64,000 nt of DNA from Bacteroidota bacterium. GTDB taxonomy: Bacteria > Bacteroidota > Bacteroidia > Chitinophagales > Chitinophagaceae. The notes beneath the pieces are model-generated. The model worked only from the letters and a program-made list of their open reading frames with translations, was not told the DNA's origin and did not search any database. Positions 54,944 to 64,000 of the stretch are shown piece after piece. Both the position numbers and the translations under genes were made by a program. Position 1 is the stretch's first letter, and every line of letters begins with the position of its first letter. Location of the stretch: the NCBI GenBank assembly GCA_018267575.1, contig JAFDYF010000057.1, forward strand, positions 1 to 64,000, read 5' to 3'.

Positions 54944-56140
54944 ATGAACCAAAGTGGCCCCATACACCATGGCGCTGATGATGAGCAGGCATTCCGGATC
55001 GCCTACCTCATGGCTGGGTATATAAAGGGCACACTCACAAAAAGCGAACATCAGGAACTGGATGATTGGGTATCGGCCAGCATGGCCAACCAGCGGTTGT
55101 TTGAAGAACTTACGGATGAGGCCAACCTACAACAGGGCATGGAATGGATGGCCAGCCTGCAAACGGAAAAAACATATAGCGCACTCAAACAGCAAGGGGC
55201 TTTTGCAAGGCGGCCACAAAAAAACAAAAGGCCACAGCTATGGCTGGCCGCTGCTTCGGTAGTAGTATTGGTTGTTGTTTTGTTCTGGGTGCAGGGGAAG
55301 CAGGGTCAAACAAAAACACCGGGGATGGACGAAGCCAATTTGGTGAACCAAGTGCTGCAGCCCGGTGGTAACCGTGCCACGCTTACCTTGGCCGACGGGA
55401 AAACCATCGACCTGGCCCAGGCAAAAAAAGGAAATATCAGGGAAGGCGCCGAAACTTTATGGAGCAAGACCGCTGATGGTGAAATTGAATACGCAAAAAA
55501 CACAAGCGTTAAAACGGCCGAGATGCACAGCCTCACAACACCAGCGGGTGGGCAATACCAGGTGGCACTGGCAGATGGCACCAAGGTTTGGCTCAACGCA
55601 AGTTCATCACTGCGCTACCCCACTTTTTTTACAGGGGCAACCCGCGAAGTGGAACTCCAGGGCGAAGCTTATTTTGAGGTTAGTAAGGATAGTTCGAGGC
55701 CATTTTTGGTAAGGGCGGGCAATGCCACCGTGCGGGTGCTGGGCACAAGCTTTAACGTAAATGCCTATACGTTGAACCGCAAGGTATCGGTGGCATTGGC
55801 AGAAGGCTCGGTGCAACTGAACGGTGCAGCCCCCATAAAGCCGGGACAGCAGGCCAGCGTGGATGCCTTGGGCCATATACAGGTGTTGGCTGCGGACCTG
55901 CCCACCATCATGGCCTGGAAAGAGGGGCTATTTGTTTTCAAGAACGCTACCATACAGCAGGTAATGGAAGAAGCCGCCCGCTGGTACGATGCCAAACTGG
56001 TTTATGTGCACAACAATACCGAGCATTTCAATGCCACCCTGCCCCGTTCCATGCCCATTGATAAATTGCTCCAAATGTTGGAGGGCACGGGCAGGGTACA
56101 TTTCCGTATCCAAGGGCGAACGGTTACGGTAATTGAATAA
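54944..56140 (+). CDS. FecR-family anti-sigma factor
   Basis: The 398-residue protein has a cytoplasmic N-terminal segment (about 1-95; AYLMAGYIKGTLTKSEHQELDDWV), one membrane helix (about 100-118; WLAAASVVVLVVVLFWVQ) and a periplasmic FecR domain (about 180-320; LTTPAGGQYQVALADGTKVWL, ATREVELQGEAYFEVSKDS, VLGTSFNVNAY), ending in a DUF4974-like module (FKNATIQQVMEEAARWYDAK). It should hold the sigma factor until the STN domain of the SusC-like transporter signals. Confidence 0.94.
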   Translation: MNQSGPIHHGADDEQAFRIAYLMAGYIKGTLTKSEHQELDDWVSASMANQRLFEELTDEANLQQGMEWMASLQTEKTYSALKQQGAFARRPQKNKRPQLWLAAASVVVLVVVLFWVQGKQGQTKTPGMDEANLVNQVLQPGGNRATLTLADGKTIDLAQAKKGNIREGAETLWSKTADGEIEYAKNTSVKTAEMHSLTTPAGGQYQVALADGTKVWLNASSSLRYPTFFTGATREVELQGEAYFEVSKDSSRPFLVRAGNATVRVLGTSFNVNAYTLNRKVSVALAEGSVQLNGAAPIKPGQQASVDALGHIQVLAADLPTIMAWKEGLFVFKNATIQQVMEEAARWYDAKLVYVHNNTEHFNATLPRSMPIDKLLQMLEGTGRVHFRIQGRTVTVIE

Positions 56141-56317
56141 CCTGTCATTATGGGGCCTGGGCAGGCTGTGCAATGGGCACCCATATTTTTCGCCCACCTC
56201 TGTTACATACATCTTTTAAAACCGGGCTACTAAAATGAGAAACTGACCGATAGCGGCTGGCTCAATGGTCCTTGGGCTGCCCGCGATCGAAATTGATAAA
56301 CCTAACTGACCATCAAC

Positions 56318-59300
56318 ATGCAACTGCAAAAAATTGCCAATAAGCGGGGCTGCCGATACATGCCCCTGCCAAAGAGAAAAATAACTACCGTTTTGTATCT
56401 GTGTTTATTCCTTTATCTATTGCCGGCGAGTAGGGGCATGGCACAGCGTATCAGCCTGGGGCTGGTGAACGTGGGGCTGGATAGTGCCATCCACTTGGTG
56501 GAAGCACAAAGCCCCTACCGCTTCGTGTACACCACCGAGCAGTTGAGGGGCACATTGCGTATAAGCGTCAACGTTAAAAACGAAACCATCGAAAAGCTCT
56601 TGCGCATTTTATTTAAAGACCAGCCCCTCGCCTATAGGTTGGAAGATAACCTGGTGATCCTACAGAACAAAGAGGCTCAGCCAGTAAAGCAATCGGTTTC
56701 GGACTTTGTTAGCGGACAGGTGTTCGATCATAAGGGGTCGCCCATTGAAGGGGCCAGCATTATGATCAAGGGATCTTCAAAAGCCACCACCAGCAATGCA
56801 CAAGGTGGCTTTCGATTGGATATTGGGGCAAACGAAAAAGTATTGTTGCAGGTTAGCTTTGTGGGCTATACCACAAGGGAACTGTGGGCAAGTCCGGGCA
56901 CTGTTTTGCAAATAACCCTCAGTCTTGCCGAAAACGGTTTGGATGCGGTGGAGATAATCGGCTATGGCACCACCACGCAGCGCTATGCAACGGGTTCAAT
57001 ATCCAAAGTGGGCGCCAGCGAAATAGAAGCACAGCCCGTAACGAATCTGCTGTCGGCCTTGTCAGGCCGGTCCGCGGGTGTCTTTGTTCAAACAACGAAT
57101 GGCCTGCCAGGGGGTGGGGTGGATATACAGATCCGTGGCCGGGGTTCAATCGCTGCGGGCACCGCCCCGCTCTATGTAGTGGATGGCGTGCCATTTGTAT
57201 CCTCATTGATGGAGCCCAATAATTTTATGGTTGTTGGTTCAATTAATGGTGCAACCAGCCCTTTCAATAGCCTCAACCCCGATGATATTGAAAGCATCAG
57301 CATTTTAAAAGATGCCGATGCCACGGCTATCTATGGTTCACGGGGGGCAAATGGGGTTGTGCTGATAACCACCAAAAAGGGCAAGACCGGCAAAACAAAA
57401 CTTACAACGAATTTTTATACCGGTATCGACAAAGTGGCCAATATGCCCAAGCTGATGGGTTTGGGCGAATACCTGCAGTTAAGAAGAGAGGCGTTTAAAA
57501 ATGATGGCTTGATCCCTAGCGCAGACCCAAGCAATAGAAAAACCTATGCACCCGACCTCATGGAATGGGACACCACCAAATCCACTGATTGGGCAAAATA
57601 TATGATGGGGGGAGTTGGGCGTGTGCTGGATGTACAATCATCCTTATCCGGCGGCGATCGAAGCACCAATTTCCTTTTGGCAACAAATTACAGAACTCAA
57701 TCCACCGTATTACCTGGCGACAACATGTATGAAAGGATAGGTGTTCATTTTAATTTGCAACATGCTCCAGTGGACAAAAAATTCTCGGTCTTTGTTTCAA
57801 CTACCTATAATAAGGACAATAATAAATTGGCCAACCCTTCCTATGATTTTTCCTCGGATATACTTTTGCCCCCCAACTATCCTTTGTACAACACCAATGG
57901 CGACCTGAACTATTACGCGGGTATCAATCCGATTGGCAATCTGAAAGCAACTACAAAAACCAAGATGGATAACTTGATTTTTAATTCGGTTATCAAATAT
58001 AAATTGGTCAGATCATTAAACTTTTCAACCAGCATTGGGTACAGCCAACTTTCATTCACACAGCTTATTAAAAACCCAACAGCCTCCTTATATCCAGGTA
58101 CGCCAAACAATGCTCTATCTGCTAATAAATCCAATGAAACATTTATAGTTGAGCCACAGTTTGATTATCATTTAAGTGGGGCAAAATCAGAGCTATTGTT
58201 GTTGTTGGGTGGCACTTATCAAAGCCAGACGCAAAAACTTCAATATATAAGTGCAAAAAACTTTCTCAATGAAAGCTTAATAGAAAGTTTGGGTTCGGCC
58301 CAATCCTATTATTTGTCAAACGCATTCAATGCTTATAAATACTTGTCCTTTTTTGGAAGGGCTACCTATACCTATTCCAAAAAATATATACTCAATGCCA
58401 CAGTACGCCGTGATGGCTCATCAAAATTCGGTGATAAAAAACCCTTTGGGAATTTTGGATCTATTGCGGCGGCATGGTTGTTCGGTTCTGAAAAATGGTT
58501 TTCGAAAAATATCCCTATCCTGAGTTACGGTAAACTACATGCCAGTTATGGGCTTACCGGTAATGACCAGATACCGGACTATCAGTTTCTTTCAACTTAC
58601 ACAACTTCCTTTTTGTATCAGGATACCATGGGCCTAAAACCCACCCGGGCTGCCAACCCTGATTTTCATTGGGAAACAACAAAAAAATTGGAGTGGGGGA
58701 TTGACCTGAGTTTTAAGAAAGACCGTTTCCTGATTTCGGTGGATTATTATAAAAACAGCAGTAGTGACCAACTCGTTGCATACGCCCTACCCGCTTATAC
58801 CGGGTTTACCAGTTATCAGGCCAACCTGCCGGCAATTGTGATCAACACTGGTTGGGAGTTCGAACTGGTTACGAAGAATATCACTGGCAAGAATTTTTCC
58901 TGGTCAACCAATTTTAATATAACCCTTCCCAAAAACTGGCTCAAGCGTTTTCCTGGAATCGAAAACTCATCGTATGCAAATACGTTGAAGGTTGGTGAAG
59001 ATATCACAAGGGTTTATGGTTATAGGTTACAAGGGCTGGATACTTTGGGCAAACCCATTTTTGCTACCGACCCGAGTGTAAACCCGTCACAGCCCTATTA
59101 TTATTTCACTATAGGTAAACGAACCCCTAATTATTTTGGTGGGCTGGGCAATTCTTTTTCTTATAAAAGATGGGCACTGGATATTTTTTGCCAGTTCTCG
59201 AGCCAGATCCTTCAAGGTGGGCTTAAAAAAACACCAGGCTTGGTTTCAAACAATTTTAGCCTGATGATGCACCGCTGGCAAAACCCGGCTGATAATACGG

Positions 59301-59584
59301 TTATACCAGCGCCTTCAACCTATTCAAATACCCTATACCAATATTCATCTGCCAATTGGTTTGGCTCATCCTATTGGAGGTTCAAGAATATCTCTCTTTC
59401 TTATCATATTCCATCCTCAAAAATGGGAAAGTTTAAATGGGACAAGTTTATCTGTTATATACGGGCCCAGAACTTGTTTACTATTTGGGACAAAAGCATT
59501 CCGATTTATGATCCTGAAACGGGGGCATCAAATAATATCCCCTCTATGAAATCTTTTGTGTTGGGTTTTCAATTGACACTTTAA
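56318..59584 (+). CDS. SusC/RagA-family TonB-linked outer-membrane transporter with STN domain
   Basis: The 1088-residue protein has an N-terminal signal region (hydrophobic about 24-42), an STN domain (about 45-120; ISVNVKNETIEKLLRILFKD), a carboxypeptidase-like beta domain (GQVFDHKGSPIEGASIMIKG, about 133-152), a TonB-dependent plug (about 215-330; VTNLLSALSGRSAGVFVQTT, NPDDIESISILKDADATAIY) and a beta-barrel to the C-terminus. With SusD it binds and imports large nutrients. The STN domain links transport to the FecR and sigma factor upstream, so the locus can autoregulate. Confidence 0.95.
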   Translation: MQLQKIANKRGCRYMPLPKRKITTVLYLCLFLYLLPASRGMAQRISLGLVNVGLDSAIHLVEAQSPYRFVYTTEQLRGTLRISVNVKNETIEKLLRILFKDQPLAYRLEDNLVILQNKEAQPVKQSVSDFVSGQVFDHKGSPIEGASIMIKGSSKATTSNAQGGFRLDIGANEKVLLQVSFVGYTTRELWASPGTVLQITLSLAENGLDAVEIIGYGTTTQRYATGSISKVGASEIEAQPVTNLLSALSGRSAGVFVQTTNGLPGGGVDIQIRGRGSIAAGTAPLYVVDGVPFVSSLMEPNNFMVVGSINGATSPFNSLNPDDIESISILKDADATAIYGSRGANGVVLITTKKGKTGKTKLTTNFYTGIDKVANMPKLMGLGEYLQLRREAFKNDGLIPSADPSNRKTYAPDLMEWDTTKSTDWAKYMMGGVGRVLDVQSSLSGGDRSTNFLLATNYRTQSTVLPGDNMYERIGVHFNLQHAPVDKKFSVFVSTTYNKDNNKLANPSYDFSSDILLPPNYPLYNTNGDLNYYAGINPIGNLKATTKTKMDNLIFNSVIKYKLVRSLNFSTSIGYSQLSFTQLIKNPTASLYPGTPNNALSANKSNETFIVEPQFDYHLSGAKSELLLLLGGTYQSQTQKLQYISAKNFLNESLIESLGSAQSYYLSNAFNAYKYLSFFGRATYTYSKKYILNATVRRDGSSKFGDKKPFGNFGSIAAAWLFGSEKWFSKNIPILSYGKLHASYGLTGNDQIPDYQFLSTYTTSFLYQDTMGLKPTRAANPDFHWETTKKLEWGIDLSFKKDRFLISVDYYKNSSSDQLVAYALPAYTGFTSYQANLPAIVINTGWEFELVTKNITGKNFSWSTNFNITLPKNWLKRFPGIENSSYANTLKVGEDITRVYGYRLQGLDTLGKPIFATDPSVNPSQPYYYFTIGKRTPNYFGGLGNSFSYKRWALDIFCQFSSQILQGGLKKTPGLVSNNFSLMMHRWQNPADNTVIPAPSTYSNTLYQYSSANWFGSSYWRFKNISLSYHIPSSKMGKFKWDKFICYIRAQNLFTIWDKSIPIYDPETGASNNIPSMKSFVLGFQLTL

Positions 59585-59594
59585 AAATGGAACA

Positions 59595-60938
59595 ATGAAA
59601 AAAAATATAAGCTGGTTTTGCGTCTTAGTGATAATAGGTCTGTCTGCATGTAAAAAATGGATCATTGTTGCCCCGCCATCAAATGAAATAACCGCTAACA
59701 ATGTTTTTACTGATAGCAATTTAGTATTGGCCTCCCTGCTCAATATTTATTCAAAATTCGATAAAGAAATTGAGCCAAGCATTACACCCTTCCTGGGTCT
59801 TTATACCGATGAACTCGGTTATGCTTCTGGTGATTTGGGCACCCTTGAGTTCCTGAATGCCAACCTTTCCGCTACCAACAGCCGAGTCTATAATATTTGG
59901 CAACGTCTATTTTCCGCAATCTATCAATGCAACGATCTGATAAACCAAATAAAGCCAACTGAGGGCATCTCAGAGCAAACGGTATCGGCATATATGGGCG
60001 AGGCCAAGTTTCTTAGGGCATACTCCTATTTCTATTTGGTAAACCTTTTTGGGCCTGTGCCCCTTTTATTGACCACCGATGTAAAGGCCAATGCACTGCT
60101 CCATCGAGCTGACACAGCAGCGGTATATGTACAGATTGAAAAAGACCTTCAAGAAGCTGAAAGGCTATTGCCAACAAACTATAGGGGCAGGGGTAGGGTA
60201 AGGGCAAATAGTATGGCGGCCACAGCCATGTTGGCCCGAGTGCATTTGTACCAACGTCGATGGGCGGAGGCAGAATCAAAAGCAAGTGAATTGATTGGGG
60301 ATGTACAGTATACAGCATTGCCCAGTCTGTCAAATTGTTTTCTTGCTAGTGGAAATAGATCCATCCTTCAGTTTTGGACACAATATGGGTATGCGGCATC
60401 TGCACCACTTTTAATTCCTAAATCAGGCACTCCCACTTATTTTATTATAGATTCATTATATAAAGGTTTTGAGAAGGGTGATCAAAGGCTATCCACTTGG
60501 TTGGGCATTTCAAAGGTTGGTGCCAATACCTTTTACTATGCATTCAAATACCATAACAGGACCAACAATACCAGCAGTCCCGAGTTCCTGATATGTCTTA
60601 GAATAGCGGAACAATACTTGATCAGGTCTGAAGCGAGATTGGCACAAAACAATTTGATCGGTGCCTCCGAAGATTTGAATATGGTCCGCAACAGGGCCGG
60701 TCTAGAAAATACAGAAGCCAATACACACTCGGAAATCATGGATGCTATTTTACAAGAACGAAGGGTAGAACTTTTTGTGGAATGGGGCCACCGCTTTTTT
60801 GATCTCAAGAGATTGGGCAAGCTTGCCGAAACAATGCGAGCAACCAAACCATCTTGGTTGCCCAAATCTGCACTATTTCCAATTCCTAGTTTGGAAATCG
60901 ATAAAAACCCAAACCTTACACAGAACTCTGGCTACTAA
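59595..60938 (+). CDS. SusD/RagB-family surface lipoprotein
   Basis: The 447-residue protein begins with a lipoprotein signal (VIIGLSACKKW, lipid Cys near 19) and shows the helical SusD scaffold (FLRAYSYFYLVNLFGPVPLLL near 137-157; the C-terminal RTNNTSSPEFLICLRIAEQYLIRSEARLAQ and ILQERRVELFVEWGHRFFDLKRLG). It caps the SusC channel and captures the substrate. It starts 10 bases after susC, in one transcript. No glycosidase gene is adjacent, so the substrate is not evident and may be a peptide or other oligomer. Confidence 0.94.
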   Translation: MKKNISWFCVLVIIGLSACKKWIIVAPPSNEITANNVFTDSNLVLASLLNIYSKFDKEIEPSITPFLGLYTDELGYASGDLGTLEFLNANLSATNSRVYNIWQRLFSAIYQCNDLINQIKPTEGISEQTVSAYMGEAKFLRAYSYFYLVNLFGPVPLLLTTDVKANALLHRADTAAVYVQIEKDLQEAERLLPTNYRGRGRVRANSMAATAMLARVHLYQRRWAEAESKASELIGDVQYTALPSLSNCFLASGNRSILQFWTQYGYAASAPLLIPKSGTPTYFIIDSLYKGFEKGDQRLSTWLGISKVGANTFYYAFKYHNRTNNTSSPEFLICLRIAEQYLIRSEARLAQNNLIGASEDLNMVRNRAGLENTEANTHSEIMDAILQERRVELFVEWGHRFFDLKRLGKLAETMRATKPSWLPKSALFPIPSLEIDKNPNLTQNSGY

Positions 60939-61235
60939 ATCCAACATGACGTGTTATTAAAAAATGCTTTAGCCGATGTTGAACCCATCAAGGAATAGCT
61001 GTTGTTCATAGGAGTAGTACAAAAGCCCAATCGATCCTTCTCAAATACTATGGTAGCCCCCCTCCCCACGGAGTGGGGAGGGGTTGGGGAGAGGGCGGTT
61101 TGCATTTTTGGGCTACTTGTCCCGCCTAAGCAGGAAAAGAACAAAGAATATTTTGAATAAACGCTTTAATCGTGCTTATTTTTTTGATAAACTAATAGCA
61201 CAACACCTTAATTCCATTTAAATATTATTTTGACT
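60939..61235. repeat. Gap with a widespread G/C hairpin repeat
   Basis: CCCCTCCCCAC (61059-61069) and GTGGGGAGGGG (61073-61083) form an 11-bp hairpin with a GGA loop, then a GGTTGGGGAGAGG segment. The same kind of element is common between genes in many bacteria. It may attenuate read-through from susD into the TlpA-like gene. No gene is present. Confidence 0.65.
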
Positions 61236-62576
61236 ATGACCAGAAAATTAAACCTACTATTCGTACTGGTATTTTCATCCTCTGCAATATGGGGGCAGCA
61301 AAACTCGCCAGATATCAGACCCATACAAATCGGGGATACAGTTCCAAATATGGTTCTTGATAGGATATTCAATAGCCAAGAAAAAAACATTCGATTAAGT
61401 GATTTGTATCAAGATGGGCTTTTGATCATCAATTATTGGGCAACTTGGTGTTCCGGATGCATCAATGAATTCCCGATGCTTGATACCATCAGGAAAAAAT
61501 TCCCAAAAAAAGTCAAAGTGCTTTCTGTTACTTATCAGGACAGTGCAAAGGTTGCTGATTTTTTTAGCAAGCATCCAGAAATAAAAATCCCCGATGTATT
61601 AATGGTAACAGATGATAGTCTCTTCCGAAATTATTTTAGGTTTCGTTACTTACCGCATAATATATGGATAAACAATAAAGGGATTGTTATAACAGAAACT
61701 GCTTCTTCCGAATTGATTGAGGAAAATGTTTCTGCCATATTGCAAAACAGGGCGTCCGATATCACAAGAAAGCACGATGATATGACTTTCAATTTCTTAA
61801 AGCCCTTGCATGCGGGCGACTCTTCCTTTTTGTACAGATCAATAATCACCCCTTTTGCTGATTCAATTGGCGGTGGCTCCATATTTGACAATAACGAAAG
61901 TCGTCGATTTTTTGGATGGAATCAGCCCATTATCCGGTTTTACTGGTTGGCCTTTACTTATATGAAATATGAAAAAATTAATTGGGATTTGATTGAATTG
62001 AATACAAAAGACTCGGCAAAATTTTTTTACCCTACTGCGCATAGAGAGATTTTCAACAGGTCAAAATATCATACAGGGGCTGCTTTTGAAAATGAATTGA
62101 AAAAATGGAAATGGGATAACCTGTTTTGTTATGATCTAATAATCCCTAAAAAAGTTCCCAACCGAGTATTTTGTGAGTATATGTTTAATGATCTGGAGCG
62201 GACGTTCCAAATTCATGCAGATAGAAAATTTAAAAAGGTAAGATGCAATGTGGTTTCAAAATATAAACCTGGTAAGGAGATGTTGCTAAAACCCTCAACA
62301 CAGGGTAAGGCAGTTTTTAAGCTAAATGACAATAAACTGATCATTCATCGTTTATCCCTGGATTATGTTTTTGCAAAATTGTCCTTCGAGTTTGAAACCG
62401 ATCCATTTGTAAATGCCACGGGCATAGATTATTTGATTGATATGGAAATTGACATATCCAAGGATTCGTCTGATAAACTTGCTGATATTTTGGAAGGGTT
62501 TAAAAAATATGGGCTAAAATGTGAAACCCGAATGCAATTACACCCCATTTTGGTATTGACAGATTATGGCTCCTAA
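61236..62576 (+). CDS. TlpA-like thioredoxin-fold exported protein with unknown C-terminal region
   Basis: The 446-residue product has a signal peptide (cleavage near WGQQ, 20-23) and a TlpA/ResA-type redoxin domain at about 32-180 with LIINYWATWCSGCINEFPML carrying the WCxxC active site. The remaining 265 residues have no recognised domain. Similar proteins, with a redoxin domain and a long tail, frequently follow SusC/SusD pairs in Bacteroidota. The ATG is chosen over a TTG two codons upstream. A strong hairpin terminator follows. Confidence 0.87.
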   Translation: MTRKLNLLFVLVFSSSAIWGQQNSPDIRPIQIGDTVPNMVLDRIFNSQEKNIRLSDLYQDGLLIINYWATWCSGCINEFPMLDTIRKKFPKKVKVLSVTYQDSAKVADFFSKHPEIKIPDVLMVTDDSLFRNYFRFRYLPHNIWINNKGIVITETASSELIEENVSAILQNRASDITRKHDDMTFNFLKPLHAGDSSFLYRSIITPFADSIGGGSIFDNNESRRFFGWNQPIIRFYWLAFTYMKYEKINWDLIELNTKDSAKFFYPTAHREIFNRSKYHTGAAFENELKKWKWDNLFCYDLIIPKKVPNRVFCEYMFNDLERTFQIHADRKFKKVRCNVVSKYKPGKEMLLKPSTQGKAVFKLNDNKLIIHRLSLDYVFAKLSFEFETDPFVNATGIDYLIDMEIDISKDSSDKLADILEGFKKYGLKCETRMQLHPILVLTDYGS

Positions 62577-62587
62577 CTTCTTTATAC

Positions 62588-62620
62588 AATCAGTATTGAC
62601 AGTTTTTGTCAATACTGATT
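62588..62620. terminator. Bidirectional terminator between convergent genes
   Basis: AATCAGTATTGACA (62588-62601) and its exact complement (62607-62620) form a 14-bp stem with a GTTTT loop, between the stops at 62576 and 62630. Confidence 0.85.
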
Positions 62621-62629
62621 GTTAATTAA

Positions 62630-62890
62630 TCATGGCTTAACTAATACCCCATTTTGAGGACCTGTTTCTCCTGGCACTAGTGTGCCTTGTGCACAAATAT
62701 TCATACCATCGGAGCAATCAAAATAACTTGATGCTTCTGAAACCGTTCCTTGAAACTGATTGTTCTCAGAATCTGTCCAGTCATAAATTGGATCATCGAT
62801 CTTGTTATTGCTTGGAGCATTAAAAGCAAACGCACCAACTACGCCGATGGCCAAAGCAATGGCCAATAGGCTTGTTTTGATTTTTTTCAT
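62630..62890 (-). CDS. Small secreted DUF6520-like protein
   Basis: The 86-residue product has a signal peptide (MKKIKTSLLAIALAIGVVGAF, cleavage near AFA) and a short mature part with two Cys (YFDCSDGMNICAQG). It matches the layout of DUF6520 proteins of Bacteroidota, which occur next to MauE/DoxX-type membrane proteins and AraC regulators, as here. Function is unknown. Confidence 0.82.
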   Translation of the reverse strand: MKKIKTSLLAIALAIGVVGAFAFNAPSNNKIDDPIYDWTDSENNQFQGTVSEASSYFDCSDGMNICAQGTLVPGETGPQNGVLVKP

Positions 62891-62952
62891 AACTCAAAAA
62901 TTAGAAGTGAAGAAATAAAAATGCCTGCCACTGGTTCAGCAGTGGCCACTGG

Positions 62953-63405
62953 TTACACGCGTGAAAAACCTTTTTTAATATTTTTGTTTGCCCGGTCATT
63001 TTTTGTTTGCAGTATAGCCAACCCCGTTAGCACTATAAACAGTCCATTGAACCAAAGGTGCTGTGTCCAGGTCATGTGCGAGATAAAGCCCCCACAGGTA
63101 CAGGGCAGGTTAAGCCCCGATAGCAGCATGACAATAATATAAATTTCAAAACTTGCCAACAGACCCAAAGAAGCCCAAAGCCCAAGCCTGATGGTTTTAC
63201 TGTAAAGAAGTGCTATGACAATACCCGCTTCTAATAAGGGAAGTGCCACACCGATCCATGCAGCCATTTGTTTGAGTATGCCCCAAGGTGAAAGCCTTAA
63301 TTGGAACACAAATTTTTCATATTCCAGTACCTTGCTTACGCTTGTGTATGAAAAAAGAACGATCAACAAAGCAATAATACCAATTGTGATTTTTTCATTT
63401 TTCAT
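62953..63405 (-). CDS. MauE/DoxX-like four-helix membrane protein
   Basis: The 150-residue product has four membrane helices and the features of the MauE/DoxX group (SYTSVSKVLEYEKFVFQLRL near 20-39; a Cys pair in LNLPCTCGGFISH near 99-111). MauE proteins help form disulfides in secreted partners; here the Cys-containing DUF6520-like protein immediately downstream could be such a partner (inference). The ATG start is chosen over a GTG six codons upstream. Confidence 0.82.
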   Translation of the reverse strand: MKNEKITIGIIALLIVLFSYTSVSKVLEYEKFVFQLRLSPWGILKQMAAWIGVALPLLEAGIVIALLYSKTIRLGLWASLGLLASFEIYIIVMLLSGLNLPCTCGGFISHMTWTQHLWFNGLFIVLTGLAILQTKNDRANKNIKKGFSRV

Positions 63406-63519
63406 CTTGTTTGTTTGTAACACAAAATTGCGATTTGGAAAGGGGGCTTTCCAAATTTATTGTATTGGCAATCGGTAGTATTTAGTTGGCAAACTGATAT
63501 TAAAAGCATTCGCTATTTG

Positions 63520-64000
63520 TTACTTGAACTTACTGATCTTGGAAGGTGGGTAACCAAAATATTCCCTGAACTTGGTAATAAAACTGGTGGTTAACCGATA
63601 GCCCACAATAGAAGCAACTTCCTTGGTGCTCAGATCCGTTTCCTGTAACAATCTTTTGGCTTGATCCATCCGGGCTGCTAGTTGGTATTCAATAATCCCC
63701 TTCCCATATCTTTCCCTAAATACGGATTTTAGTTTCAGTTTGTTCATCTGCATTCTATTGGAGAGCTCGGCGATAAGGTATTTTTTGTTGGGGAAAGTTC
63801 TTAGCATTTCTTCAATCTCGGTCAGTATGGTTTCTTGCTCCATGCTAAGTATGGGCATGGCCCGTTTATCCTTGTTGGCCTCTATCAATAGTAGCAGGAG
63901 GTATTCCATCACCTTATGCTCATAATACAATGGGCAATAACGTTCATCGAAACCAACCCTTAATATCCCCAGCGCACTGTCCAAAACCCCATGCCCCACA
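63520..64000 (-). CDS. AraC-family transcriptional regulator, cut by the window end
   Basis: At least 159 residues of the C-terminal part are present. The AraC-type DNA-binding domain covers the last 100 residues or so: KKYLIAELSNRMQMNKLKLK, then FRERYGKGIIEYQLAARMDQ, and a second helix-turn-helix STKEVASIVGYRLTTSFITK ending in FREYFGYPPS. The frame is open to the last base of the window, so the start and N-terminal domain lie outside. It is oriented toward the MauE-like and DUF6520-like genes and may control them. Confidence 0.9.
   Translation of the reverse strand, partial: VGHGVLDSALGILRVGFDERYCPLYYEHKVMEYLLLLLIEANKDKRAMPILSMEQETILTEIEEMLRTFPNKKYLIAELSNRMQMNKLKLKSVFRERYGKGIIEYQLAARMDQAKRLLQETDLSTKEVASIVGYRLTTSFITKFREYFGYPPSKISKFK

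Overview
The window looks like a chromosomal segment of a Bacteroidota bacterium, most likely a Chitinophagaceae-type member. The signs are a SusC/SusD outer-membrane pair with an ECF sigma factor and FecR regulator, a type IX secretion C-terminal sorting domain, DUF5606- and DUF6520-type proteins, several TAnnTTTG promoter elements, weak ribosome-binding sites, and many dispersed intergenic repeats of the kind common in this group. Assignment below phylum level is inference; there is no rRNA here.

Layout. Positions 1-38,900 are mostly core metabolism and DNA maintenance: asparagine synthase, an ACP phosphodiesterase-like protein, a deoxyhypusine-synthase-like protein with a TPR partner, RpiB, RecA, methylglyoxal synthase, a secreted M28 peptidase, UvrB, PolA, a secreted Tyr/Trp-rich protein, an M3 peptidase, a Fur-family/SCO1/MerC metal cluster, an Nfu iron-sulfur scaffold, a PnuC plus NadR-type kinase pair for nicotinamide riboside salvage, then a minus-strand block (MtgA, LysE, GH3-like, RidA, an exonuclease, ManC, KdsD) and RecQ. 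Gaps between these genes carry repeat families: 'CGCAAAG'-type sequences with a 'GGGAATTAGGG' core, and tandem palindromic units ending in GCCACTGAT/ATCAGTGGC.

A tRNA-Phe at 39,042 opens an accessory region reaching about 53,500. Five similar hairpins, all in the same orientation (39,180; 42,443; 44,010; 45,579; 45,808), separate single-gene blocks: a barrel plus SUMF1-like secreted protein, a membrane-anchored unknown, and a RhuM-family gene with broken neighbours. Next comes a type I restriction-modification operon of unusual build: hsdM, then a HEPN-type protein of the HI0074 family with a complete R-x4-H-x-Y motif, then one reading frame that joins an MNT minimal nucleotidyltransferase to the HsdS specificity subunit, then a GxxExxY gene bracketed by inverted repeats, then hsdR. 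The first three genes overlap, and so do the last two. This resembles a HEPN/MNT toxin-antitoxin pair built into a restriction system, with the antitoxin physically part of the specificity subunit. It is the most interesting feature of the window.

Positions 53,700-64,000 hold an XRE-type regulator, an ECF sigma/FecR/STN-SusC/SusD nutrient-uptake locus followed by a TlpA-like thioredoxin-fold protein, and a minus-strand group of AraC regulator (cut by the window end), MauE/DoxX-like membrane protein and DUF6520-like small secreted protein.
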